From: Streptococcus ovuberis
Lineage (GTDB): Bacteria; Bacillota; Bacilli; Lactobacillales; Streptococcaceae
Direction of reading: 5' to 3'
Length of the DNA: 64,000 nucleotides
Assembly: GCF_012396585.1 (NCBI RefSeq)
Contig: NZ_JAAXPR010000003.1
Span: forward strand, 124,001 to 188,000
The position numbers and the translations under genes were made by a program. Positions within the stretch are counted from its first letter, which is position 1; every line of letters starts with the position of its first letter. The notes below the pieces were generated by a model. It was not told where the DNA came from. It saw nothing but the letters and a program-made list of their open reading frames with translations, and searched no databases. Positions 38,861-47,231 of the stretch are shown in pieces.

Positions 38861-39517
38861 TCACCTCTGTTTGCTCTTAAATCGCCATTCAAAGCGTTTT
38901 TGATCATAAAACGGAAACAAAATAAGGGTTACTGCTACAGACAAGAGCCAACCTGCTAGGATGTCACTAGGATAGTGTACCCCTAGATAGATGCGTGAGA
39001 TACCCGTCACTAGAGCGAGTAAAAGAAGCACGACTTGCAAGACCCGCCTCAACCAGACCCGATTTAGCCGCTGTTGTAAAATAATGGCCAACGTGATTGC
39101 CACAGTCAAGCTAGAAGCTGCGTGCCAACTAGGAAAAGAGGCGCCAATCGGATCCTCAATCAAATAAACCAAGGATGGTCTCGGACGGTTATAGACGATT
39201 TTAAACAGAGTGGATAAGAGTCCTAGAATGACTAAATTCCCTAGTAAGAAAGCTCCTTCTGCCTTCCACCTCTTTTGGTAGTAGAAATACGATGCCATAA
39301 GCGCTGTATAAAGCAAAATCACAGGGCTATTTCCCAAAATCGTCACCTGCCGATAAAAGCGTGTCAAAAGATCCGGAAGAGTCCCTCGTACCCCATTTTG
39401 CAGGTTAACATCCAAAAAAGAAATCTGGTCTGGGTAAAACTTTATGGTATAGCCCAAAATGACAAAGAACAAAAGGGCAACAGTGCCCCAAGTGAGATAA
39501 GCTTGTTTATTTTTCAT
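38861..39517 (-). CDS. PAP2-family membrane phosphatase
   Basis: A 218-aa membrane protein with the PAP2 motifs KIVYNRPRPS, SFPSWHAASSL and SRIYLGVHYPSDILAGW, which together hold the catalytic residues. It probably dephosphorylates undecaprenyl pyrophosphate or a lipid phosphate at the outer face. It overlaps the end of ribU by 11 bases and has no strong ribosome site of its own, suggesting coupled translation. Confidence 0.92.
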   Translation of the reverse strand: MKNKQAYLTWGTVALLFFVILGYTIKFYPDQISFLDVNLQNGVRGTLPDLLTRFYRQVTILGNSPVILLYTALMASYFYYQKRWKAEGAFLLGNLVILGLLSTLFKIVYNRPRPSLVYLIEDPIGASFPSWHAASSLTVAITLAIILQQRLNRVWLRRVLQVVLLLLALVTGISRIYLGVHYPSDILAGWLLSVAVTLILFPFYDQKRFEWRFKSKQR

Positions 39518-40070
39518 ACGTTTTTAATAAAGATCCCATCAGGTTATAAACCCCAAAGAAGGCCAGACAGGTCAGCACCCCTTGCAAAAGATTGAAGGGA
39601 ACCACCATAGCAAATAGGTAATTGGACAAGCCTAGAATAGCCTTAATGTCAAAATTCGCAAACGTTGCATAGACAGGCACGGCATAAACATAGTTAGCCA
39701 GTAACATTGCTAGTGTCATCGCTAGAGTCGCGACAACTGATGCAATGATGTAGGACTTGAGGCTAGGATTTTTCTTCCAAATCCAAGCAAAACTCAAAAC
39801 GATAACTGCTAAGGCTAAGATATTCATCGGCATGCCGATATAGGTCGTTACCCCAGCACTATTTAAAATCAACTTCAGTGCTGACCGCAACAGTAAGATA
39901 GTCAAACTCGCTTTCCAATCTAAGACAACCAAGCCGACCAAGATTGGTAAAATCGAAAAATCCATTTGCAAAAAATCCGCTGCCGGTATAAGGGGCACCT
40001 GGAAAAACATCAGCAAAAAGGAAAGCGCTGAGAGAATGGCAACAATGGCCATTTTATGTGTACGTGTCAT
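39507..40070 (-). CDS. ribU: Riboflavin ECF transporter S component
   Basis: A 187-aa membrane protein with six helices. The N-terminal KMAIVAILSALSFLLMFFQVPL, followed by FLQMDFSILP, matches RibU, the substrate-binding subunit that works with the shared EcfA/A'/T module to import riboflavin. An FMN riboswitch in its leader confirms the substrate. It heads a unit with the PAP2 and GNAT genes. Confidence 0.95.
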   Translation of the reverse strand: MTRTHKMAIVAILSALSFLLMFFQVPLIPAADFLQMDFSILPILVGLVVLDWKASLTILLLRSALKLILNSAGVTTYIGMPMNILALAVIVLSFAWIWKKNPSLKSYIIASVVATLAMTLAMLLANYVYAVPVYATFANFDIKAILGLSNYLFAMVVPFNLLQGVLTCLAFFGVYNLMGSLLKTYEK

Positions 40071-40181
40071 TCAAGTTTCCTCCAATTTCTAAAAATCGAA
40101 AGAAGCCTCGAAGGCAACATCGCCCTATCATTGTCCGTCTGTTCTAAACAGCTTCTCCGTAAAATAGCAGAGCTATCAATC

Positions 40182-40208
40182 CAAAAAGCTACTAGAAAGC
40201 ACTCTAGT
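40182..40208 (-). terminator. Candidate riboswitch terminator
   Basis: On the minus strand ACTAGA / TCTAGT with a 6-base loop is followed a few bases later by T5, between the riboswitch and ribU. It is short for a terminator but lies where FMN-dependent termination would occur. Confidence 0.5.
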
Positions 40209-40222
40209 CAAGGCCATTCGCC

Positions 40223-40431
40223 TCCGTCTTCTCCCATCCAGACTCTACTGTCGGTTGTGGAATCACACCACATCAGCTTGCGCTCGCGGACTTCTTTTAA
40301 ATGAGACTATTGTGGCTAAAGCATTCAAGATACTGCTCAAAGGATATTGAGACAAACCAAATGCCACCTAATAGAATCCCAAAAAAGTCACCGCCGGTCG
40401 GGAATTTCACCCTGCCCTGAAGACCCCTTAA
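40223..40431 (-). promoter_or_regulatory. FMN riboswitch (RFN element) of ribU
   Basis: Conserved blocks appear in order on the minus strand: GTCTTCAGGGCAGGGTG, AATTCCCGACCGGCGGT, CGCGAGCGCAAGC, TGTGATTCCACAACCGACAG and AGTCTGGATGGGAGAAGAC. The first and last pair as P1. The region between GGCGGTGAC and GTCCGCGAGC is about 100 bases, much longer than usual, and its ends pair (GACTTTTTT / AAAGAAGTC) as an enlarged peripheral helix. FMN binding should switch ribU off. Confidence 0.95.
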
Positions 40432-40435
40432 TCAT

Positions 40436-40488
40436 ATCAAAAAAATGCCCAGGCCGCAAGAATTTGGGCTAGGCATTCTTTTTAGAAA
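40436..40488. terminator. Terminator of the CPBP gene
   Basis: On the minus strand GAATGCC ... GGGCATTTTTTT forms a stem with inner pairs and a T7 tail, overlapping the gene's stop and lying upstream of the riboswitch. Confidence 0.7.
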
Positions 40489-41219
40489 AAGAGATTAAGC
40501 AGACCAACACCAATCAAATCCCCAAACGAATGAGCGATGAAGAATGGTACCAGATTCTTCTTCTTCATCCGAGTATAGAGGAAATAGAAGATTGGGCCTA
40601 ATAAGAAACCAATTGCTAAAGCAGAAACATTTCCTTGGTAAGTATGGAAAACGTAGCGCACGAGCAAGGAATAGACAACAATAAGTTTACGGTGCTTAGG
40701 TTCCACACTCAAACAAATTCCCAAGAAGAAAATTTCCTCATAAAATCCATTCATTAAAGAGTAAATGAATAAGGAGAGGTCAATATTAGAGATAGCCGCT
40801 ACAAATGGGTGCATTGGCGCAATATCCTGGGAGACTGTTTCAAGTATAACCTCTCCAGCTGGAGGAAACATGGCATAAGCCACCATAAAGTACACATCAA
40901 AAATCAAAGACACTCCAGCAAAAATCACGACCCCTAGGCCAATGGCTTTAGGCGTAATCTTCATCGGCCAGCTGGAAAAATCGAAGCGGCGTAACCACAA
41001 ATACAAAAAGGCAAGCAGTAAGAGAGTCCCCTGCCCAATGAGAGCTGCCCAATTCTGGTCAGTGGTGAATTCTACCATTTCAGCTACGTTTGTACTATCC
41101 AATGAAAAATAGAGCATCAATGAATCTAAAGTAGCTTTCCCAAATAGGATGATGCTTAGCACAACAACATCCCACCACTTCAAATACCTTAATTTTTCGT
41201 TTCTCCTAATCATGTCCAA
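40482..41219 (-). CDS. CPBP-family intramembrane metalloprotease
   Basis: A membrane protein of about 245 aa with eight hydrophobic segments. The CPBP (Abi/CAAX) motifs are YEEIFFLGICL (two Glu), VFHTYQG (His) and AHSFGDLIG (His), near residues 160-240. Such proteases process membrane-bound substrates; in streptococci some protect against bacteriocins. The start is uncertain: I prefer a TTG, six bases before the ATG of MIRRNEKL, because GGAAGGTGG precedes it by 9 bases. Confidence 0.85.
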   Translation of the reverse strand: MDMIRRNEKLRYLKWWDVVVLSIILFGKATLDSLMLYFSLDSTNVAEMVEFTTDQNWAALIGQGTLLLLAFLYLWLRRFDFSSWPMKITPKAIGLGVVIFAGVSLIFDVYFMVAYAMFPPAGEVILETVSQDIAPMHPFVAAISNIDLSLFIYSLMNGFYEEIFFLGICLSVEPKHRKLIVVYSLLVRYVFHTYQGNVSALAIGFLLGPIFYFLYTRMKKKNLVPFFIAHSFGDLIGVGLLNLFF

Positions 41220-41628
41220 GGTTATATTCCACCTTCCTTTCAAACACTTTTTCATTTGTTTCCGATAGAGTTCGGACTGTCCTCATTATATCAAACGTTT
41301 GTCTCCATCCCCTAAAGAGTATCTGTTTTTTATCTATGCTCTCCTTCATGCCTTTAGAAAAGTAGGAGACAACTAGCCTCTACAGTTGTCTTTCGAAGTC
41401 AAGCTTCTGGGACCTAAAACTCTGATTGTCCTGCATCAAAGCGACAGAAAGAAAACAACGGTGTATGTTAAAACCGTGCTCTGGCTCTCCCATTTTTGAG
41501 CCAAGGCTCTGGCGATTCCTTTCAGGCAATCTCTTTTGCACTTTTCGGAAATCACTGTAAGCCGTACAGATTTTTGTCATGAAGGACCTTGAAAGGTGAT
41601 TTCCAACAAATCCTTTTTGCAACAATTC
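41220..41628. other. Intergenic region, possible decayed ORF
   Basis: An 81-codon minus-strand frame (41380-41625, containing SRSFMTKICTAYSDFRKVQK) lacks a good ribosome site and any family resemblance. I treat it as non-coding. Confidence 0.3.
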
Positions 41629-41660
41629 AAAAACCGCTACTGGTAAAAACCAATTAGCGG
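41629..41660 (-). terminator. Terminator of lplA
   Basis: On the minus strand CCGCTA / TAGCGG, with inner TGGT/ACCA, is followed by T5, about 25 bases after lplA. Confidence 0.8.
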
Positions 41661-41684
41661 CAAGCTATTCTTTTGCGTTTCACG

Positions 41685-42674
41685 TTAAGCCACAATCGCC
41701 TTCGCCACTTCTTCAGTCGTCATGCGTGAGAAGTAATGGCTGGTATCAATCGTTTGCAACTTCGCTAAAACATCCGTATACTCATATCGCGTTCCGATAA
41801 GAAGTTGCTCCACATCTGCTACATCCCCGATCCCAAAGAAGTCCCCATAAATCTTAATGGACTCAATGATGGATTTTTCAACCTTGGCAAAGGTCGTGAT
41901 TTTCCCTGCATCATAACGGACATTACGCTCAATAGTGTACTCCGGTGTCTCTCCAAAGTTCCATTCCCAAGTCCCAAATTTGGTGTCACGGATTTCTTGG
42001 ATGCGGGCCAATTCATCTTCGTTTAAGACATACTCAGTCATTTCAGGGTATTCTTTTTTCATTTGAGCGAGAATGGCATCGCTGAATTCTTGGACCGTAA
42101 TCTTTTCTGGCAATTCATTGTTGATGTTGGTCACGCGGGCACGAACCGATTTGACCCCTTTTGACTCGATTTTATCCTTCGATACCTTGAGCGCATCGCC
42201 AAGGACGGTCATGTCCACATCAAACAGTAGACAGCCATGGTGCATCATGCGGCCTTTGTAATAGGCTTGAGCGTTTCCACAGATTTTTTTGCCATCGATT
42301 TCGATGTCGTTTCGCCCTGTGAAATTAGCTTCCACGCCGAGATTGGCCAGTGTATCAATCACAGGCTTAGAGAAGGTTTTGAAGTCAAACGCTCCCTCAT
42401 CTGCCTTATTTGAAATGATGGTGTAGTTGAGGTTGTTGAGGTCATGGTAAACCGCCCCACCGCCTGACAGACGACGCACTACATGGATGCCATGTTTGTC
42501 GGTATATTCTTTATTGATCTCAGAAATGGCATTTTGGTGTTTGCCGATAATGATGGCTGGCTCATTGATCCACAGGATAAAAATCTCATCTTCATTGACC
42601 AGCTCGCGGAAGGCATAGGATTCCAAGGCAATGTTATAGGCTGGGTCATTAGAGTTATTAACAATGTATTTCAT
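41685..42674 (-). CDS. lplA: Lipoate-protein ligase A
   Basis: A 329-aa ligase that activates lipoate with ATP and attaches it to lipoyl-domain lysines. RRLSGGGAVYHDLNNLNYTI is the lipoyl-AMP-binding loop, GRNDIEIDGKKICGNAQ carries the catalytic Lys, and a C-terminal accessory domain follows (about 250-329). Its nearest clients are the two lipoyl domains of the dehydrogenase operon about 6 kb away. It has TAGGAG before the ATG and its own terminator. Confidence 0.95.
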   Translation of the reverse strand: MKYIVNNSNDPAYNIALESYAFRELVNEDEIFILWINEPAIIIGKHQNAISEINKEYTDKHGIHVVRRLSGGGAVYHDLNNLNYTIISNKADEGAFDFKTFSKPVIDTLANLGVEANFTGRNDIEIDGKKICGNAQAYYKGRMMHHGCLLFDVDMTVLGDALKVSKDKIESKGVKSVRARVTNINNELPEKITVQEFSDAILAQMKKEYPEMTEYVLNEDELARIQEIRDTKFGTWEWNFGETPEYTIERNVRYDAGKITTFAKVEKSIIESIKIYGDFFGIGDVADVEQLLIGTRYEYTDVLAKLQTIDTSHYFSRMTTEEVAKAIVA

Positions 42675-42754
42675 GGTGGGCTCCTAAAAATTTAATTCGC
42701 TGAAAGCGCTATGTTCATTATACCAAATCTCTGGCTATTATGGAAAAATTAGCC

Positions 42755-43156
42755 TCATTTTTGGGCTTCAGAAGACTGTTTTAAACGCTTTACAAATCCT
42801 GCCTTGTCAAAAGCAACTGCCTCCAGCTGAAGCTGCTCCCAAAAACCATCGTGATCATATCTTGGAATCAAGTGACTATGAAAATGCGTACCACTATCCA
42901 TCAACGCCCCATTATTAGTGGCCAAGGTCACTCCAAGTACGCCCTTTTCTAACTCAAACTGGCCAATAAGTTCCTTCTGAAAGGCCAACAGATCCATTCC
43001 TTCTTCTACCGATAATTCAGCCAAAGCCATCCGGTGCTCCTTCGCGATAACCAAGAGATGCCCCTGCTGAATGGGATCAATATCCCAGACGGCAAAGAAG
43101 TGTTTGGACTGGATCACCTTCGCTTCTTCATCCAATGCACAAAATATACAAGCCAT
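42755..43156 (-). CDS. HIT-family nucleotide-binding protein
   Basis: A 133-aa histidine triad protein: CIFC near the N-terminus and THFHSHLIPRY carrying the triad His residues. HIT proteins hydrolyse nucleotide conjugates such as adenosine phosphoramidates. The ATG of MACIFCALDE follows GGAG; the longer frame adds eight residues unlike the family. It stands alone, 80 bases upstream of lplA. Confidence 0.92.
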   Translation of the reverse strand: MACIFCALDEEAKVIQSKHFFAVWDIDPIQQGHLLVIAKEHRMALAELSVEEGMDLLAFQKELIGQFELEKGVLGVTLATNNGALMDSGTHFHSHLIPRYDHDGFWEQLQLEAVAFDKAGFVKRLKQSSEAQK

Positions 43157-43676
43157 CTGACTCTCCTTCCCCTCTTCCAAGATAAGTTTAGCACAGTTTT
43201 TCCTTAAAATCTAGTGTTGTTTGATACAAAAACTGGTCTCAACTTTTTCTTACCAATGATTACTCTCTTGAAGATTTCTTGAAAAATTCAATCCTACTGA
43301 TTCAAATTAAACGAAGCAAAGGATCGGTTCAAGAAAGCTAAAAATACATCCGACCTTTGTGAGCAACCTTATTTGGTTTGAAACTGTAATCACTATATCA
43401 TTGGTCTCTAGCTAGCCATTATGCCCACAGATTACTTCATCAGGCTGATACCTACACAGCATCAGATTGCCTAATGACTTATTATTAGACCTACTATGGT
43501 ATAGCCTAGAAGCCCGACAATTTATTTCACTGCCAATTCCCTTGAAAATAGGGTTTATTTAAGGACAGGATTTATTTGGCAAGTGGTCGAAATAAAAAGA
43601 TTGGTCAGAGACTTGGAATTCCACTCTTCCTGTCGAAAGCGCTGAGATACTACTTGCTATTTTAGCGGCAGTGGCG
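43157..43676. other. Intergenic region downstream of the RiPP locus
   Basis: About 520 bases without a supported gene. I found no obvious terminator for the MFS transporter and no extra biosynthetic gene or small peptide gene here. Confidence 0.3.
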
Positions 43677-44897
43677 CTACATATTGCGGAAAATAATTAA
43701 GTAAGGAAAAAGTGCTAAGATAAGAAAGATGCCCCATGTTAATGACAAGCTATAAACGGATAATCCAGAGAAAATGGCAGTTCCTACTGGAAGTGCAAGC
43801 ATTACCATTGTCGAAATAAGTGATCGCACTTGCGCCAACTGATTCTCTGGAATATGCTTAGCCCAGAAGGCGCTGATTTTCGGGTTAAATTTTCCTGTTA
43901 GATAGGCATCCAGACCATACAATAGGATAATCGTTATTGAGGGCAACCGTAACAACCCCGCCAAAGCGATCAAGACGATGACAAGTACTTCAAATTTCAG
44001 GATAAAGGCCAAGGATTTATCCGCGAAAAAACCACTGGGCCGAGCATTACCAATCAGAGCACCAACCATTCCTACCATTTGCATGAGTAGAATTGTATCC
44101 GCATAAGATAAGGTAAACAGTTGATGATTCAGGTAAAAAATAGTCAAGATCGGTAAAACAGCAGAGCTGAGAACATTGAGAATAACTAAGCTGGCAAACA
44201 AACTAACAAAAGAAAGGCCTCCATTTTCAGCAAAAGTCTGTCTAGCTAATTGATAGGTCTGTTGTAATTTCTTTAAAAAGCGACCTTTTTCCTGTAGCAT
44301 GACGGGATCGTGCGTCAATTCCTTGCGAATCGAAAAAAGCACAACTGACGAGAGAATAAAGCTGACCGCATTCAAGATAGCAATAAGCGTAAAATTTTGA
44401 TGCGTCAAGCTCAAAAGCCAAATGCCAAGGGATTGACCACCAATCGCACAGAGGTACGCAACAATATTAAATCCTGAGTAGGCGGTCACTAAGTCATCTG
44501 TCGGAATCTGATGACTGACCATGGGCATAAACAAGTTCCCATGGTAACTGGCTAAGGCATCAGTCAGCACATTCATCAAACAAATCATAGCAAAAGCAAA
44601 GAGAGTCGCTTGACCAGTTAAGCCAGCTACGATAAAGAAAAAGATCCCCTGAAGCCACCCAATTCTAACCAGCCATTTCCCCTTATGACGCGTTTCATCT
44701 GCTTTTTGAGCAATCCAGAGTTGGAATAAAACAGGTATCATGATGATGCTATTGGATAGGCTAACTAGGAGCTTGGACTGGAATGTCTCAGCCACATAGA
44801 CCACAAAAACAATATTGTAGAGCGAGGATCCAAACTGCGTCAACAAATTGGCTAATAGGGACCATCTATAAAAACGATTAGACTTGATTAGTCTCAT
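43677..44897 (-). CDS. MFS transporter, likely exporter of the RiPP locus
   Basis: A 406-aa transporter with about 12 hydrophobic segments and the pattern of MFS drug-efflux proteins (NLLTQFGSSLYNIVFVVYVAETF, WLVRIGWLQGIFFF, MPMVSHQIPTDDLVTAYSGFN; these carriers take up or expel macrolide-like and peptide compounds). Its ATG lies inside the end of the synthetase gene (20-base overlap) with its own GGAGGTGCGAC site, so the two are translationally coupled. It is the only transporter here and probably exports the modified peptide or confers self-protection. Peptide exporters of class III systems are usually ABC proteins, so an MFS carrier is unusual. Confidence 0.85.
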   Translation of the reverse strand: MRLIKSNRFYRWSLLANLLTQFGSSLYNIVFVVYVAETFQSKLLVSLSNSIIMIPVLFQLWIAQKADETRHKGKWLVRIGWLQGIFFFIVAGLTGQATLFAFAMICLMNVLTDALASYHGNLFMPMVSHQIPTDDLVTAYSGFNIVAYLCAIGGQSLGIWLLSLTHQNFTLIAILNAVSFILSSVVLFSIRKELTHDPVMLQEKGRFLKKLQQTYQLARQTFAENGGLSFVSLFASLVILNVLSSAVLPILTIFYLNHQLFTLSYADTILLMQMVGMVGALIGNARPSGFFADKSLAFILKFEVLVIVLIALAGLLRLPSITIILLYGLDAYLTGKFNPKISAFWAKHIPENQLAQVRSLISTMVMLALPVGTAIFSGLSVYSLSLTWGIFLILALFPYLIIFRNM

Positions 44898-46851
44898 GTC
44901 GCACCTCCATGTAACGCTGCCAGACAGGATAAAAATCAGACACGCTTATACGGTTGTATGCCAAAAAGAACGACGCATTGATGACTAGTTTTTCAACAAA
45001 CACAAGGTACTCCTCTTTTGAATAAAGTTGGCAAACATCAAGTAAGGCATCTGCAATTCCTAACATCCCAAAGTGATAGCTTGGAAATTGAGCAAATTCA
45101 AACCTCAATCCTTTTGCCAATTCGAGAATCAACTCTTTATACTTCACTTGATCCACATGAATAAGAACCTTTATTAAGCCAGCACTGCCATTGTTAACAT
45201 ACGGAGATAGTTTATTTTGACCAATAGGCAAGAACAACCCGTCAGCATTAGCATGTAGTTGCTTATTGATGTAGTCAAGGCCATAGTCTAACCATTCTTT
45301 TGGTAAAGAATAGTCTTGACACAAGATTAATTTGCCCAAACTACCATCCAGACCGTAACTTGGTTCTGAGTGGAAGAGGTATTTAAAAAGGTCACCATTT
45401 AGACGGTCAATACTTTCTTTAAATAAACTCATATCGCCAGCTAATTCTTGAACTCGCATTCGTAATGTTTTGGCTTTGATGTCTGTTGGGATACTCATTT
45501 CCTCTAGGTTTTTTAATTGGAAAGAGTCCTTAAAAAAAGTGACTTCAATAGCTGAAAGTATCTCCCTTGCCTGTCTGATCGTTGCATGTTCAGAAAAAAG
45601 ATAGTCTATTAACAGTGATATGTTTGATGAAATACCATAATGATTTAACAGAAGTTCTAACAGGTCTCCTTCATGACTCAGTCCATCACTAACCTGCAAT
45701 TTTGCCAAGACGTATAAGAGCATATTGCCAATCTTATGACAGTCAGCAACTTTTCCATCTATGACATTCCACTCTCTAAGAGAAACGTCATTGTATATTC
45801 CGACTAGTGGACTGGATTGATAATGATAGACATGTTCTAAGTCAATAAAGTAAAGCTCATCATCATCTCCAACTCGAATATTATTAGGGTGAATATCATG
45901 CAAGACAAGATCTTTATCGTGAAAATACTGAATCATTTGAAGAAGTCGATCAACGAGAGAAAGGAATTGTCTAAATCGGTGTAAATTTTCTTTTCTATCT
46001 TGCGCTGACAAACTGGAGTAAGAGAAAATGGTTAATTTTTTGGCATATTCATAAAAATCTTCACCTTTAACGTCTTCATAAATATAATAGTCATTTAGCC
46101 ATTCTTTGACATGTTCAATTGGTTTTGCGATATGTTTGTCAATCTTTTTGCTGAGCTCATATTCTATTTTTCTTAAATCACTTTTATAACAATGATCAAA
46201 ATAGATCACATTAGGACGGGCTTCTTTGAGCACCACTGATGTCTCCGTTCTTAAAGACTTGCCACAGTAAACGTTACCACCATTTTTATTAGATAAACTG
46301 CTTGTGACTAAGTAGTTGTTTGATAAGTAGCTCTCTTGAATAATGTGTTCAGGTTGGATATCTTCGATCCAACTCGGCAAATCAAAATAACTTCGTTGGA
46401 CATCTTGCCATTTTTCTTGGTTAGGACCAATTAAAGTAGGAATACCTTCTTCCATGTATCTCACATCCATCTTAATGGTGCCAAAACGATAGAAAATAAC
46501 TTTTGAATCCCGATAGGCCCTATCACTCATAATATAAATCCCATCGTATGCTACAGGGATTAAATCATAAAGTTGCTCTAAGAGAGTCAAAAAATCTTGA
46601 TGAGTTTTCGGATAGATGGTAAAATACTTTCCCGATTCTGCCGCTGTTTCTTCAACCGAAAAATTATGGATGATGTCTTCGTGCTTTTTGATGTATTTGT
46701 AAGCGATCCGATTGTCCTCTAAGAAGGGTCTAACCATACCATATAGTTCCCTATAATTTGTTAGCGTGGCAGAAATATGTATTTTATAACCAAAATAAGG
46801 CAGTTCGTCAGGGACAATATGATGAAACGAATAGATACTTTCTTTTCCCAT
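44878..46851 (-). CDS. Class III-like lanthipeptide synthetase (LanKC)
   Basis: A 657-aa, three-part protein. Residues ~1-180 fit the N-terminal lyase part of LanKC (YFGYKIHISATLTNYRELYGMV, FTIYPKTHQDF). Residues ~190-430 form a protein kinase: VVLKEA (ATP Lys ~209), VLHDIHPNNIRV (catalytic loop ~318) and LYFIDLEH (metal Asp ~337). Residues ~480-657 resemble the start of a LanC-like cyclase (GLDGSLGK, NGSAGLIKVLI, FGMLGIADAL) but end about 200 residues short of usual, and the zinc Cys/Cys/His set of class IV is absent. It should phosphorylate Ser/Thr of the precursor, eliminate phosphate and allow Cys addition. It starts one base after the upstream small ORF. Confidence 0.88.
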   Translation of the reverse strand: MGKESIYSFHHIVPDELPYFGYKIHISATLTNYRELYGMVRPFLEDNRIAYKYIKKHEDIIHNFSVEETAAESGKYFTIYPKTHQDFLTLLEQLYDLIPVAYDGIYIMSDRAYRDSKVIFYRFGTIKMDVRYMEEGIPTLIGPNQEKWQDVQRSYFDLPSWIEDIQPEHIIQESYLSNNYLVTSSLSNKNGGNVYCGKSLRTETSVVLKEARPNVIYFDHCYKSDLRKIEYELSKKIDKHIAKPIEHVKEWLNDYYIYEDVKGEDFYEYAKKLTIFSYSSLSAQDRKENLHRFRQFLSLVDRLLQMIQYFHDKDLVLHDIHPNNIRVGDDDELYFIDLEHVYHYQSSPLVGIYNDVSLREWNVIDGKVADCHKIGNMLLYVLAKLQVSDGLSHEGDLLELLLNHYGISSNISLLIDYLFSEHATIRQAREILSAIEVTFFKDSFQLKNLEEMSIPTDIKAKTLRMRVQELAGDMSLFKESIDRLNGDLFKYLFHSEPSYGLDGSLGKLILCQDYSLPKEWLDYGLDYINKQLHANADGLFLPIGQNKLSPYVNNGSAGLIKVLIHVDQVKYKELILELAKGLRFEFAQFPSYHFGMLGIADALLDVCQLYSKEEYLVFVEKLVINASFFLAYNRISVSDFYPVWQRYMEVRHETNQV

Positions 46852-46852
46852 G

Positions 46853-46987
46853 CTACCTCTTTTCTAATTTATAAAAGACCACTCCATCGTTTGAGTTGCT
46901 CTCATTTTCTTTTAATTGAGCTAATTTTCCGCTAAATTCTTTGTATGTTTTGCCATTGATAGTACAGGCTTTTGTCGTCACTTCCAA
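46853..46987 (-). CDS. Small 44-aa protein of the RiPP locus
   Basis: I do not recognise it. A TTG start lies 7 bases after GAGGAGAGGAG; the protein is charged and soluble, with one Cys near its start (EVTTKACTINGKTYKEF) and an Asn/Ser-rich middle. The frame is open further upstream but without a better start. It ends one base before the synthetase ATG, which points to a role in the same pathway, for example substrate binding or immunity. A second precursor is possible but the composition argues against it. Confidence 0.6.
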   Translation of the reverse strand: MEVTTKACTINGKTYKEFSGKLAQLKENESNSNDGVVFYKLEKR

Positions 46988-47061
46988 AATTATTCTCCTC
47001 TCCTCTATTGAAAGAAGGGCAGACGATAACAAATCTAACCGCCTACCCTCCCTAATAAAAT

Positions 47062-47160
47062 TCAACAACTCTTGGTTGTAATTTTACAACCTGGTGAGTA
47101 GATTTCCACTGAAGATTGCAATGGCAGACGCGTTAACTGTTTTACAAATGCTGTCATCAT
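47062..47160 (-). CDS. Candidate class III lanthipeptide precursor (32 aa)
   Basis: Read directly from the DNA. Two adjacent ATGs follow AAAGGAGGT; the second has the better spacing (31 aa). The leader MMTAFVKQLTRLPLQSS contains LPLQ, which fits the LxLQ motif recognised by class III synthetases. The C-terminal tail SPGCKITTKSC has two Cys, one terminal, and Ser/Thr residues placed to form SPGC and TTKSC rings. It lies between an Rgg-type gene and the synthetase, on the same strand. Rings of lanthionine or labionin type are inference. Its shortness explains why gene finders would miss it. Confidence 0.8.
   Translation of the reverse strand: MMTAFVKQLTRLPLQSSVEIYSPGCKITTKSC
47074..47091 (-). 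promoter_or_regulatory. Hairpin inside the precursor gene
   Basis: The palindrome GGTTGTAATTTTACAACC (7-8-bp arms) overlaps the codons of the core peptide. A partial attenuator here would favour precursor over enzyme mRNA, as often seen in peptide operons, but it has no T run. Confidence 0.4.
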
Positions 47161-47181
47161 AGACCTCCTTTCTATGGTAGT

Positions 47182-47210
47182 ATGATAGCAAAAAAAGAAG
47201 GGAAGCCCCT
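47182..47210 (-). promoter_or_regulatory. Candidate regulated promoter of the precursor operon
   Basis: On the minus strand the -10 candidate TGCTATCAT is well formed but the -35 region (AGGGGC) is not. That region is covered by the inverted repeat AGGG-GCTT-CCCT (47199-47210), a possible Rgg-binding site. Dependence on an activator would fit. Confidence 0.45.
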
Positions 47211-47231
47211 ACTTTTTGAATATAAGCAAAA

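Noticed and set aside
41380-41625. 81-codon minus-strand ORF in a gap
   Set aside because: No ribosome site, no family resemblance and an unlikely composition.
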